Origin: Herbaspirillum rubrisubalbicans
GTDB lineage: Bacteria; Pseudomonadota; Gammaproteobacteria; Burkholderiales; Burkholderiaceae_D
Direction: 5' to 3'
DNA: 64,000 bases
Assembly: GCF_003719195.1 (NCBI RefSeq)
Contig: NZ_CP024996.1
Span: 4,278,001-4,342,000 of the forward strand
This document shows, piece after piece, positions 45,737 through 54,183 of this stretch (its first letter is position 1; every line of letters starts with the position of its first letter). The notes beneath the pieces are model-generated. The model was given only the letters and a program-made list of their open reading frames with translations. It searched no databases and was not told where the DNA came from. The position numbers and the translations under genes are program-made.

Positions 45737-46750
45737 TCAGAAGATCTTCATCCACTTCAGGAAGGCCACGGTGGCCACACCGAGGCCCCCCATCACGCCC
45801 ATCACGATCCAGAACGAGGCCTCATCATGCAGGCCCGGCAGACCCGCCACGTTCATACCGAAGATCCCCGACACCAGCGTGGCCGGCATCAGCAATGCGG
45901 TCAGGATCGATAGCGCCATCAGGTTGCGGTTCATCTGCTCCGACATCTGCGAGGCAATCTCTTCCTGCAACAGCTTGGCACGTTCATAGACCGCTTCCAC
46001 GGTGGAATGCAGTTCGTTCAATTCATCCAGCGCATGGGTCAGGTCTTCCAGCGCCTCGCGCGGCACCCAGGACGGACGCAGGCGCTGGAACTGCGCCAGG
46101 ATGCGGCGTTCCGGCGCGATGAAGCGACGCAGTTCAGCCAGTTGACGACGGATGCTGGAGAGTTCGGCGCGATCTTCGGCGCGGCGGTCGGAGAGCACCG
46201 AGAATTCGATGTCATCGACCTTGTCATTGAGCTTGTCCAGGCGCGCATTGAAGCCATCGGCCAGGCAGCGCAGCAGCTCGGCGAACAAATCCATGGGATT
46301 GTCGAAGTCACCGCCATCAAGCACTTTCTGGCGCAGCATGTTGGTGGAAATCAGCGGCTGGGTGCGCAGCGTCAACAAACGCGTGCGGTCCAGGTAGAAG
46401 TGCAGCGCACCCTTCTCGGTACCGGTGTCGCCGATCTCCATCTTCATATCGGTCAGTGTGCCGTAGACGCCGTCGGGCGTGGCGTGCAGACCGGGATGGG
46501 TGTCGCTGCTCAATAAAAATTCAGTGATGTATTCGGCTATGTCGCTGTGATGCTCCAGCCATTGCTGGATCTTCACATCGGCAGTCTTCACGTGCAGCCA
46601 GGTGAAGGCGGGAGTCACCGGATGATAATCGACCACCTCGTTCCAGTTCATCTGGCGCGCGCGGCCCTCTTCGAAGCGGAAGGCACAGATGAATCCGGCC
46701 GGCTCATAGAGCAGGTGCAGGGCTTGCGGAGTGTCCGGCGGATTGTGCAT
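45737..46750 (-). CDS. zntB: ZntB/CorA-family divalent cation transporter
   Basis: A 337-residue protein: a long cytosolic N-terminal domain and two C-terminal transmembrane helices separated by GMNVAGLPG. The GxN signature of CorA-like channels is present, and the residues after GMN resemble ZntB rather than CorA (which has MPE). It would carry Zn2+ or a related ion across the inner membrane as a pentamer. Single gene with no metal-regulator neighbour. Confidence 0.82.
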   Translation of the reverse strand: MHNPPDTPQALHLLYEPAGFICAFRFEEGRARQMNWNEVVDYHPVTPAFTWLHVKTADVKIQQWLEHHSDIAEYITEFLLSSDTHPGLHATPDGVYGTLTDMKMEIGDTGTEKGALHFYLDRTRLLTLRTQPLISTNMLRQKVLDGGDFDNPMDLFAELLRCLADGFNARLDKLNDKVDDIEFSVLSDRRAEDRAELSSIRRQLAELRRFIAPERRILAQFQRLRPSWVPREALEDLTHALDELNELHSTVEAVYERAKLLQEEIASQMSEQMNRNLMALSILTALLMPATLVSGIFGMNVAGLPGLHDEASFWIVMGVMGGLGVATVAFLKWMKIF

Positions 46751-46855
46751 GAGCGGCCAGGTCGATAAGGAACTGTAAAGAACCAGGCATTCTAACCACC
46801 GTCTTTGACAGATTTGTGACAGCGCCGTGACGACGCCGGACCACAGCCGCCCAGC

Positions 46856-47089
46856 TCAGTAGCTGAAGTTGCGATTGCCCCAGGCTTCGCGTGCGGCATC
46901 GCAGACCCTGATCTGAGCCTGGTTCATGCCGGATGTACCATTCAACTGGCACTGGTCGGAGACCGACTTGGCCTCATCGATATGCCCGCGGAAATAGGCG
47001 TAATCCTTCTTGCCGGCCACGGCGTCACAAGCCGACAGCAAAGGCAGAGCGATGCACAGCAGCGCCGGCAGGCGGAGAGCGGAGTTCAT
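46856..47089 (-). CDS. EexN-like small lipoprotein
   Basis: A 77-residue protein. Signal sequence MNSALRLPALLCIALPLLSA with Cys-21 as the lipid site (LSAC). The mature part has a helix with DEAKSVSDQCQLNGTSGMNQ and CDAAREAW, two cysteines in an EexN-like pattern, a family linked to plasmid entry exclusion or phage exclusion in some hosts. A chromosomal copy may have another role. Confidence 0.65.
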   Translation of the reverse strand: MNSALRLPALLCIALPLLSACDAVAGKKDYAYFRGHIDEAKSVSDQCQLNGTSGMNQAQIRVCDAAREAWGNRNFSY

Positions 47090-47269
47090 GCGGTTATTCC
47101 CCTGATAAGCGGGCCAGGCCCGAAGACAGGCAGCGGTCCATCCGGCCTCCTGCCAGGCCCGTTCCCCGGGGCCGTGGTGGCGGCTCTACGCTGCGACGCG
47201 ACAAAGTATAGACAGCCAGCGTGGATTGCTCAACGGAAATCTTCACTTTACTCACACAATAGTAGAACA

Positions 47270-47295
47270 AAAAAGGCCAGTCACAAGGACCGGCC
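47270..47295 (-). terminator. Terminator of the uracil permease gene
   Basis: On the minus strand GGCCGGTC/GACTGGCC (8 bp, one G-T pair), a CTTGT loop, then TTTTTTG. It lies 45 bp after the permease stop. Confidence 0.8.
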
Positions 47296-47337
47296 CTGGC
47301 ACTATTGCGTGCACGTCTTGTCAGCCTGGAATCATCC

Positions 47338-48627
47338 TCAGCGCTTGAGCAAGGCGTGCAGGATGATGGCACCGAAAGTCGCGGTCCCGATGCCACCCAG
47401 TGCGAAGCCGCCCATCTTCAGGGTGAAGTCGCCGGCCCCCAGCACCAGCGTGACAGCCGCCACGATCAGGTTGGTATTGTTGGAAAAATCGACCTTGTTC
47501 TCGACCCAGATGCGCGCACCGGAGACCGTGATGAGCCCGAACACCACGATCGACACGCCGCCCAGCACCGCACCAGGAATGGTCAGGATCACCGCGCCGA
47601 ACTTGGGCGAGAAACCCAGCAGGATGGCAATGACCGCCGCCACCACGAACACCAGCGTGGAATAGATCCGGGTGACGGCCATCACGCCGATGTTCTCCGC
47701 ATAGGTGGTCACGCCAGTCCCACCCACGCTGCCCGAGAGCATGGTGGCCAGGCCGTCGCCGATGAAGGCGCGGCCGATGTAGCGGTCCAGATTCTGACCG
47801 GTCATGGCCGAGACGGCCTTGATGTGGCCCAGGTTCTCGGCCACCAGGATGATGGCCACCGGCGCCAGCAGGGCCATGGCCCCAGCGTGGAACACCGGCG
47901 TAGCAAAGTGCGGCACACCGAACCAGGCGGCATTGGCCACGCCAGCAAAGTCGATCGGCTTGCCCAGGCCCAGGCCATTGGCCAGCACCGCATAGAGCGC
48001 ATAGGCCAGCAGCAACCCGATCAAGATCAAGAGACGCTGCAACATGCCGCGCGTAAACACCGCCACGAAGCCCACGCAGAGAATGGTGGCCAGCGCCATC
48101 CAGCTATCGAAGCTACTGCCGGACACGCCCTTGACGGCAATCGGTGCCAGGTTCAGGCCAATCACCGCCACCACCGCACCGGTCACCACCGGCGGCATCA
48201 GCGACTCGATCCAGCGCGTGCCCACGCCCGAGACGATCAGGCCGAGCACCGCATAGAGCGCACCACAAGCGATGATGCCGCCCAGCGCCACACCCAGGTT
48301 GGCGTTGGGGCCGGAACCGGCGTAACCGGTCACGGCAATGACCAACCCGATGAAGGAAAAGCTCGACCCCAGGTAGCTCGGCACGCGCCCACCCACCATC
48401 AGGAAGAACAGCAGCGTCCCCACGCCCGACATCAGGATCGCCAGGTTGGGATCGAAACCCATGAGCAGCGGCGCCAGCACGGTCGAACCGAACATGGCCA
48501 CCACGTGCTGCACGCCCATGGCCACCGTCTGCGGCGCAGGCAGCCGCTCATCGGCGGCGATCACGGCCCCCTGGCCGTCGTTGGTGCTTTGGCGCAGCCG
48601 CCATTGGGGGAAATACGAACCCGACAT
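47338..48627 (-). CDS. uraA: NCS2 uracil permease (UraA-like)
   Basis: 429 residues, the same length as E. coli UraA, from ATG 48627 after AAAGGGAT. Fourteen predicted membrane segments. Substrate-site elements typical of NCS2 are AENLGHIKAVSAMTGQNLD and GGTGVTTYAENIGVMAVTRI (NAT motif region). It would import uracil by proton symport. Other NCS2 members carry xanthine, so uracil is inferred from similarity to the PyrP/UraA branch. A good promoter lies 60 bp upstream. Confidence 0.87.
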   Translation of the reverse strand: MSGSYFPQWRLRQSTNDGQGAVIAADERLPAPQTVAMGVQHVVAMFGSTVLAPLLMGFDPNLAILMSGVGTLLFFLMVGGRVPSYLGSSFSFIGLVIAVTGYAGSGPNANLGVALGGIIACGALYAVLGLIVSGVGTRWIESLMPPVVTGAVVAVIGLNLAPIAVKGVSGSSFDSWMALATILCVGFVAVFTRGMLQRLLILIGLLLAYALYAVLANGLGLGKPIDFAGVANAAWFGVPHFATPVFHAGAMALLAPVAIILVAENLGHIKAVSAMTGQNLDRYIGRAFIGDGLATMLSGSVGGTGVTTYAENIGVMAVTRIYSTLVFVVAAVIAILLGFSPKFGAVILTIPGAVLGGVSIVVFGLITVSGARIWVENKVDFSNNTNLIVAAVTLVLGAGDFTLKMGGFALGGIGTATFGAIILHALLKR

Positions 48628-48684
48628 GGAGATCCCTTTCGTTGTGGATATTTTTGAATTATTGGTATCAATGGAACGGGGGCT

Positions 48685-48713
48685 AGTGTATTGAGCGCTC
48701 GCACAAATAACAA
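48685..48713 (-). promoter_or_regulatory. uraA-like gene promoter
   Basis: On the minus strand TTGTTA (48708-48713), 17 bp, TACACT (48685-48690): a good sigma-70 promoter about 55 bp before the ATG. Confidence 0.65.
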
Positions 48714-48879
48714 TTGCTGCGGTACTGCATCGCCCAAAAAATCTGTAAAAGATTTCGGGATGCCGCTGCGCTGCCACTCGACGGTGCAAAAACATTGGCT
48801 GCACCAGCCCCATGCCCCAAAAACAGACCGGCTGTTTGCGCAAAACGCCATCGCATTGCCGGCCCCCATCCTGGGAACA

Positions 48880-48888
48880 TGTGATAAT
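48880..48888 (+). promoter_or_regulatory. Extended -10 promoter for the ABM-domain gene
   Basis: TGTGATAAT at 48880-48888 (extended -10, GATAAT at 48883-48888). It lies about 70 bp before the ATG at 48959 and back to back with the uraA promoter. Confidence 0.45.
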
Positions 48889-48958
48889 CGTTCAGCTTGG
48901 CCGGCACCACACAAGCTGGTGCCACCCGGCATCCCTCGACTATGCACTGGAGACCTAC

Positions 48959-49261
48959 ATGATCCTGGAACTGGCGGATATCCGCATCCAACCCGGCAAG
49001 CAAGCTGAATTCGACGAAGCCATCCAGCGTGGCCTGGCGCAGACCATCAGCAAGGCCCGTGGCTATCTCGGCCACAAGGTGCAAAAAGGCATCGAGTCGC
49101 CCGAGCGTTACCTGCTCATGGTGTACTGGGCCACCCTGGAAAACCATACCGTGGATTTCCGTGAATCGCCCGCCTTCACCGAATGGCGCGGCATCGTCGG
49201 CCCGTTCTTCGCTGGCGCCCCACAGGTCGAACATTTTGCCCTACTGACCGAATCGGCCTGA
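48959..49261 (+). CDS. Antibiotic biosynthesis monooxygenase (ABM) domain protein
   Basis: A 100-residue protein starting MILELADIRIQPGKQAEFDE, a single ferredoxin-like ABM domain with the usual helix QRGLAQTISKARGYLGHKVQ and a closing strand. ABM proteins act as dimers on quinone- or heme-like substrates without cofactor; the substrate is unknown here. The upstream open frame was trimmed to the ATG matching the domain start. Confidence 0.8.
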   Translation: MILELADIRIQPGKQAEFDEAIQRGLAQTISKARGYLGHKVQKGIESPERYLLMVYWATLENHTVDFRESPAFTEWRGIVGPFFAGAPQVEHFALLTESA

Positions 49262-49429
49262 ACAGGCCCTCGCAACACACCGTCCCGGCAGCGCCACCAC
49301 CCCAGGCGCTGTGGAACGTTTGCGGCGCGCCCGGAACTAAAGGGCGTATCACGCAGGGGCGGGCTCCACCGGCTACCGCCCACCCGAGGACACGACATGC
49401 GCCGGCCACGACCGCGCAGGAACACCAGA

Positions 49430-50005
49430 ATGACCACACTGCCCCGCTTTGCCTTCTCCCCCGCACGCCATCTGCGCGCCGGCGCCTGTGCGCTGGGCAT
49501 GTTGCTGGCTCTGTCCGGCTGCCACAATTTCAGCGGCGACGAACAGCAACAAGCCGACGTGATCGGCGACTTCTACCGCATCCATCTCAAGAACGCTGCC
49601 CCCGGCCTACCCTCGGCCGATGAACTCAAGCAGTTCCAGCCGCTGGTCAGCCGCGCGCTGTATGCCCTGCTGACCCGTGCCGAAGCCGCCGAAGCGCGCT
49701 ACGTGAGCGCCGCGGGCGGCGTGGCCGCGCCCCTCATCGAAGGCGACCTGTTCACCTCACTCTATGAAGGCGCCACCTCCTTCGCCGTGCAATCCTGCGA
49801 TAGCGAAAACGACCGCGCCTCCTGCCAGGTGACTTTCCGCTACCAGAAACAAGGCAGCGACGAAACCTGGAACGACAAGATCCTGCTGGTACGCGAAGAG
49901 CGCCAGTGGCGCATCGATGACATCGAATTCATTGGCAACGACCAGTCTTCCCAGCGCGAATACCTGAGCGACAACCTCAACGACGCCATCCAGCAGGCCG
50001 AGTAA
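49430..50005 (+). CDS. Lipoprotein, first of a tandem paralogous pair (DUF3828-like)
   Basis: 191 residues from ATG 49430 (AGGA upstream). Signal sequence ending LALSGC gives a lipoprotein. The domain has DVIGDFYRIHLKN, EGDLFTSLYEGATSF, a CQVTF strand and WRIDDIEFIG. The next gene encodes a related protein with the same order of motifs. The fold resembles NTF2-like DUF3828 periplasmic proteins; function unknown. Confidence 0.72.
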   Translation: MTTLPRFAFSPARHLRAGACALGMLLALSGCHNFSGDEQQQADVIGDFYRIHLKNAAPGLPSADELKQFQPLVSRALYALLTRAEAAEARYVSAAGGVAAPLIEGDLFTSLYEGATSFAVQSCDSENDRASCQVTFRYQKQGSDETWNDKILLVREERQWRIDDIEFIGNDQSSQREYLSDNLNDAIQQAE

Positions 50006-50038
50006 CATCGCCGCCACGGCCGCTGTTCCTGCCGGATG

Positions 50039-50088
50039 AGCCGCCCCGCCTCGTCTGAGGCAGGCCGCGGTGGAATTGGCGGCTTTTT
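50039..50088 (+). terminator. Candidate terminator between the lipoprotein genes
   Basis: AGCCGCC (50039-50045) pairs with GGCGGCT (50078-50084), followed by T residues, enclosing an inner hairpin GCCTC/GAGGC. A moderate terminator or attenuator. Confidence 0.5.
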
Positions 50089-50264
50089 GGCGATGTGTTC
50101 CGGGCCTTCCGGCTGAGGTAGGCAAGCTATCCTTGCCACTTGGAATGCTTGTCGCTTTGCCCACACCATGGGCCGGCAGGCCAGATGCAATAAAGTACCC
50201 AGAAAACAACATCACAACGAATCAACACGTCGCCGCGCACGCGAATGGCCCAGGGAGAATCGGA

Positions 50265-50852
50265 TTGAAGCGCATCGGTAAGACACTCATCGTCGCCGCC
50301 AGCCTGCTGCTTGCAGCGTGCTCGGCCAATGAAGAGGGCAAGGCCAAGGAGCTGGTCACGGAGTTCTACCAGACCCATGCCTCCAACCGCCCCGCGGGCG
50401 CCCTGACCCTGCGCGAATTGATCACTTTCCGCCGTTTCCTGTCGGTACCGCTGTTCGACCTGTTGAAGGATGTCTCGGTGGCTCAGGAAGCGCGCACCGC
50501 CCAGTCCGCCGCCGACCAGGCTACCGATCCTGATGCCGAACCGCTGCCGCCGCTGGTACAGGGTGACCTCTTCACGGGCAACCCGAACGGCGCCTCCACC
50601 TTCCGCATCCTCCAGTGCGAAGCGCAGGAACAGGCCGCCAACTGTGCAGTGGAACTGATCTTCAGCGACGCCAAGCTGCAATCGCCCATCAAATGGACCG
50701 ACAAGGTCGACCTGAGCCGCGACGCCCGCGGCTGGGTGATCGACAACATCCACTACGCCGGCGGCAACCCGCCCATGCGCAGCGGCACCCTGCAAGATGT
50801 CATGCGCAAGATCTTGCAACGCGATACCGCACCGTTGGCGCCGGTGCAATAA
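50265..50852 (+). CDS. Lipoprotein, second of a tandem paralogous pair
   Basis: 195 residues from a TTG at 50265 with GGGAG seven to eight bases upstream; the frame opens earlier at a GTG but without signal-like sequence. LKRIGKTLIVAASLLLAACS carries the lipobox LAAC. The motifs LVTEFYQTHASNR, QGDLFTGNPNGASTF, CAVELIF and WVIDNIHYAGG align in order with the preceding lipoprotein. Probably a duplication. Confidence 0.7.
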   Translation: MKRIGKTLIVAASLLLAACSANEEGKAKELVTEFYQTHASNRPAGALTLRELITFRRFLSVPLFDLLKDVSVAQEARTAQSAADQATDPDAEPLPPLVQGDLFTGNPNGASTFRILQCEAQEQAANCAVELIFSDAKLQSPIKWTDKVDLSRDARGWVIDNIHYAGGNPPMRSGTLQDVMRKILQRDTAPLAPVQ

Positions 50853-50952
50853 GCACGGCGCTATCCCGCTACGGCCCCAAAAATCCTTCGAAAAATCGAG
50901 CTTGCTCTCGCCCTGGCCTGCCTTGCATGGCTGCGCCTGCCGCGCAAAGCTC

Positions 50953-50958
50953 TATAAT
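50953..50958 (+). promoter_or_regulatory. sbcB promoter -10 box
   Basis: TATAAT at 50953-50958, 30 bp before the sbcB ATG. The -35 is weak. Confidence 0.45.
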
Positions 50959-50987
50959 CGCGCGATTCCATAGAGAACGCCGCCGCG

Positions 50988-52424
50988 ATGTCCAATCACA
51001 CCTTCCTCTGGCACGACTACGAAACCTTTGGCGCCGTGCCGCGCCGCGACCGTCCCGCGCAGTTCGCTGCCGTGCGCACCGATGCCGAGCTCAACGAGAT
51101 CGGCGAAGCCATCATGATCTATTGCAAGCCGGCCCCGGACTACCTGCCCGACCCGATATCCTGCCTGATCACCGGCATCACCCCGCAGCATTGCCTGCAA
51201 CACGGCCTGCCCGAGCATGAGTTCGCCGCCCGCATCGAACAGACACTGGGCGAGCCCGGCACCATTGGCGTGGGCTATAACACCATCCGCTTCGACGATG
51301 AAGTCACGCGCTTCATGTTCTGGCGCAACCTGATCGACCCGTATGCCCGCGAATGGGCAAATGGCTGCGGCCGCTGGGATTTGCTGGACGTGGTGCGGCT
51401 GACCTACGCACTGCGCCCGCAGGGCATCACCTGGCCGAAGAAGGAAGACGGCAGCGTCAGCTTCAAGCTGGAAGACCTCTCCAAAGCCAATGGCCTGGTC
51501 CACGAAGCGGCCCACGATGCGCTCTCGGATGTGCGCGCCACCATTGCACTGGCGCGCCTGATCCGCCAGAACAACCCGCGCCTGTTCGACTTCGCCCTGG
51601 CCCTGCACAAGAAGGATAAGGCCGCCGCCGAGATCGGCCTGCCTGTGGCCAAGCCCTTCCTGCATGTCTCGGGCATGTTCCCGGTGGCCAATGGCTGCCT
51701 GGCGTTGATGTGGCCGCTGGGGATGCATCCGACCAACAAGAACGAAGTGATCGCCTGGGATCTCGGCTACGACCCCAGCGAACTGGCCGGCCTGGATGCG
51801 GCCGCGGTGCGCCAACGCATGTTCACCAAGCGTGATGAACTGCCCGAAGGCATGACCCGCCTGCCGATCAAGAGCATCCACCTCAACAAGTCACCGATGG
51901 TGGTGGGCAACCTCAAGACCCTCACTACCGAGCGCGCCGCCGAGCTCAATATCGACGTCCAAGCCGCCCTGCGTCACGCCGACCTGGCCGCCGCCCTGCC
52001 CGACCTGGCGCCGCTGTGGCGCCAGGTCTACCAGCGCGACAGTGAGGCGGCTGCAGACGTAGATGAAGATTTGTACGGCGGCTTCATCGGCAATGGCGAC
52101 CGCCGCCAGTTGACGCAACTGCGCGCCCTGCCACCGCAGGCGCTGGCCACCGCCAGCGTGGCCTTCGACGACATGCGACTAAATGAAGTTTTGTTCCGCT
52201 ATCGCGCACGCAACTTCCCCCAGACCTTGAGCCCCGACGAAGCCCAGCACTGGGAAGAACACCGCGCCGCCCGACTGTTCGAAGGGGCCGGCGGTGCGCG
52301 CACCATCGCGCAACTGTTCGAGCAGATCGACCAGTTACAGGAAGAGTCCGATGACGAACGCACCCAGGACATCCTGGGTGCGCTGTATGACTATGCGGAA
52401 ATGATTGCGCCAGCCCATCAGTGA
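50988..52424 (+). CDS. sbcB: Exodeoxyribonuclease I
   Basis: A 478-residue protein (E. coli 475). DEDDh nuclease core: FLWHDYETFG (Asp, Glu), GVGYNTIRFDDEVTRFMFWR and HEAAHDALSDVRATIALARL with the catalytic His/Asp. It degrades single-stranded DNA 3' to 5' in mismatch repair and recombination, and interacts with SSB. The full length indicates an intact ExoI with the SH3-like and C-terminal domains. Confidence 0.96.
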   Translation: MSNHTFLWHDYETFGAVPRRDRPAQFAAVRTDAELNEIGEAIMIYCKPAPDYLPDPISCLITGITPQHCLQHGLPEHEFAARIEQTLGEPGTIGVGYNTIRFDDEVTRFMFWRNLIDPYAREWANGCGRWDLLDVVRLTYALRPQGITWPKKEDGSVSFKLEDLSKANGLVHEAAHDALSDVRATIALARLIRQNNPRLFDFALALHKKDKAAAEIGLPVAKPFLHVSGMFPVANGCLALMWPLGMHPTNKNEVIAWDLGYDPSELAGLDAAAVRQRMFTKRDELPEGMTRLPIKSIHLNKSPMVVGNLKTLTTERAAELNIDVQAALRHADLAAALPDLAPLWRQVYQRDSEAAADVDEDLYGGFIGNGDRRQLTQLRALPPQALATASVAFDDMRLNEVLFRYRARNFPQTLSPDEAQHWEEHRAARLFEGAGGARTIAQLFEQIDQLQEESDDERTQDILGALYDYAEMIAPAHQ

Positions 52425-52443
52425 GACCGGCACGGGAAGAGAC

Positions 52444-52776
52444 TCATTCGGTGGCGGGAGCGGGAGCCGCATCTGCTCCCGCAGCGGCCTTCCCCTGCGA
52501 CTTGAGCTTCATGATGAACTCGCGAAACGCCGGCTGAATCTCAGCGAACAGCGGATGCTTGCGGTTCTTGAGCATCACCTCGCCGAACAGCTTGATGCCC
52601 AGCGCCAGTTGCGCACTGGTATCGTCGTCGAACTGCCCGCGACCACGCAGGCGGGAGACGATACTGAAGATATCGTCATGATTGCCTGCCTCGAAACGCA
52701 GGGGCTCGTGCAAGACCTGTCCCTCCGAGGCGGTAGCCAGGTGTTCCAGGGTGATGCGGTAGCGATGTTCTCTCAT
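52444..52776 (-). CDS. DUF3861 domain protein
   Basis: A 110-residue protein starting MREHRYRITLEHLATASEGQ. The first 95 residues are the DUF3861 pattern (NHDDIFSIVSRLRGRGQFDD, LGIKLFGEVMLKNRKHPLF), with an Ala/Pro-rich tail. Function unknown; proteins of this type are often small cytosolic singletons. It converges with sbcB (19 bp apart) and is 34 bp after the PadR gene start-side stop. Confidence 0.8.
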   Translation of the reverse strand: MREHRYRITLEHLATASEGQVLHEPLRFEAGNHDDIFSIVSRLRGRGQFDDDTSAQLALGIKLFGEVMLKNRKHPLFAEIQPAFREFIMKLKSQGKAAAGADAAPAPATE

Positions 52777-52810
52777 GTGAATTTCCTTTCCTGATTCGCG
52801 AGGCGCCCGT

Positions 52811-53437
52811 TCAGACGCGTTCTACCGCCACGGCAGCGCGGTCGATGATGTCGATGATGGCGTGCAGCTCTTCCTTTTCCAACTTGCCCTTGGCCAGCCG
52901 GGTATGCAGGGCCAGGCGGAAGTTCTGCACAGCACGCTGCAGCTCTGGCGCATCGGCGTCGGGACGTTCCTGACGCCGCAGTTCGAACTTGCGCAGCACC
53001 TGCTGCAGCAGCTCGGCGTTATCCTTTTCTTCCAGGTGGGTCTTGCCTTCGGGGCTGATGGTGTAGAGCTTCTTGCCGCCATCTTCGCCCTGCACCGAGG
53101 CATGGCCCATTTCTTCCAGCAGGGTCAGGGTCGGGTAGATCACGCCGGGGCTGGGGCTGTAGCCGCCACCGACCAGTTGCTCGATGGCCTTGATCATGTC
53201 GTAACCGTGGCGCGGCTTTTCCTGCAACAGGTGCAGCATCACGATGCGCAGCGCGCCCTGCTCGAACATGCGCGCACCGCGTCCGCCTCCTTCGCGGCCA
53301 CGCGGGCCGTGGTGGCCGCGCGGACCACGCGCTTCATCTTGCTCGAACATGCCGCCGCCATGATGGGTGCGCTCATGACGCTGGTGCTTGGGACCATGGC
53401 CGGGCTGGCCATGGTGGCTGAATAAATGCTTGAACAT
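52811..53437 (-). CDS. PadR-family transcriptional regulator
   Basis: 208 residues from ATG 53437. A His/Gly/Arg-rich N-terminus (about 1-60, many His: HGQPGHGPKHQRHERTHHGG) precedes a PadR winged helix: GALRIVMLHLLQEKPRHGYD, GYSPSPGVIYPTLTLLEEMG, EGKTHLEEKD. The C-terminal helix is the dimer part. The His-rich start is unusual and could bind metal. The DNA before it has palindromes (53495-53544), probably its autoregulatory sites. Confidence 0.88.
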   Translation of the reverse strand: MFKHLFSHHGQPGHGPKHQRHERTHHGGGMFEQDEARGPRGHHGPRGREGGGRGARMFEQGALRIVMLHLLQEKPRHGYDMIKAIEQLVGGGYSPSPGVIYPTLTLLEEMGHASVQGEDGGKKLYTISPEGKTHLEEKDNAELLQQVLRKFELRRQERPDADAPELQRAVQNFRLALHTRLAKGKLEKEELHAIIDIIDRAAVAVERV

Positions 53438-53494
53438 GGTGCTTCCTTCTTGTCGGGTTGCAAAATGCAGCGACTGACGCACGCTGCGTGTCGA

Positions 53495-53544
53495 TCGATA
53501 TAGTCAAGATATATCTTTATATCGAGCATTTCAAGATATATCTT
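53495..53544. promoter_or_regulatory. Palindromic operator pair upstream of the PadR gene
   Basis: Two perfect copies of AAGATATATCTT, at 53506-53517 and 53533-53544. The first is embedded in a larger inverted repeat, TCGATATA (53495-53502) with TATATCGA (53518-53525). Such nested AT-rich palindromes match PadR-type operators. Confidence 0.7.
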
Positions 53545-53627
53545 AATAATATTTTTTATTTCTTTTTAGCAATCGCCCGAGAACAACGCCGCTCAACACA
53601 AGGATTCAAGCAGCCGGCCAGGAGGGA

Positions 53628-54128
53628 TCAGCGCTGACCGCCATGCCAGCGCGCCACCTGTTGCAGGCAACTGCGCAGGTCGCCCTGCACCAGTTGGGCG
53701 GCATGGGCCAGCATCAGGTTGCGTGGCAGGCCGAAGTCTTCGATGAGCATCCCGTCCAGGCAATAACCGGGCTCGCCCTGGGGCAACTGATGCAGCAAGT
53801 CCTGGGTGGGGGTGTTGTAGCACCACACCTTCTTGCCGCGCCCCACCGCGTAGCCGATTTCGAAGACGGTGCCGGAATCAGGCTCATGTCCCCGAAAATT
53901 GCGGACATTGGCCACCACGTAATCGGCCGATTCGATCAAGGCCACGTTGATCTCATAGATGCGACGGGCGATGTCGGCCTTGCTCTCGCCCGTGACTTCA
54001 TCATCTCCCGGGCACAGCGCCACCAGCCCCAGTTCGGTGCACCACTGCTTGATGCGCAGCTTGTACTGGGCATAGTCGCGCTGGAACACATCGGGGCCGG
54101 CCAGATAGATGCGGGGCTGCTGGGTCAT
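53628..54128 (-). CDS. Nucleoside 2-deoxyribosyltransferase family protein
   Basis: A 166-residue protein starting MTQQPRIYLAGPDVFQRDYA. NDT motifs: IYLAGPDVF, NVALIESADYVVANVRNFRG, EPDSGTVFEIGYAVGRGKKV with the catalytic Glu. It exchanges or hydrolyses the N-glycosidic bond of 2'-deoxyribonucleosides in salvage. Substrate preference is not readable. Confidence 0.88.
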   Translation of the reverse strand: MTQQPRIYLAGPDVFQRDYAQYKLRIKQWCTELGLVALCPGDDEVTGESKADIARRIYEINVALIESADYVVANVRNFRGHEPDSGTVFEIGYAVGRGKKVWCYNTPTQDLLHQLPQGEPGYCLDGMLIEDFGLPRNLMLAHAAQLVQGDLRSCLQQVARWHGGQR

Positions 54129-54183
54129 GGTTCATCCTGTCGTTTGGTCAGAGGGCAGCATAGCGCAAAGCGCAGCACGCCTC

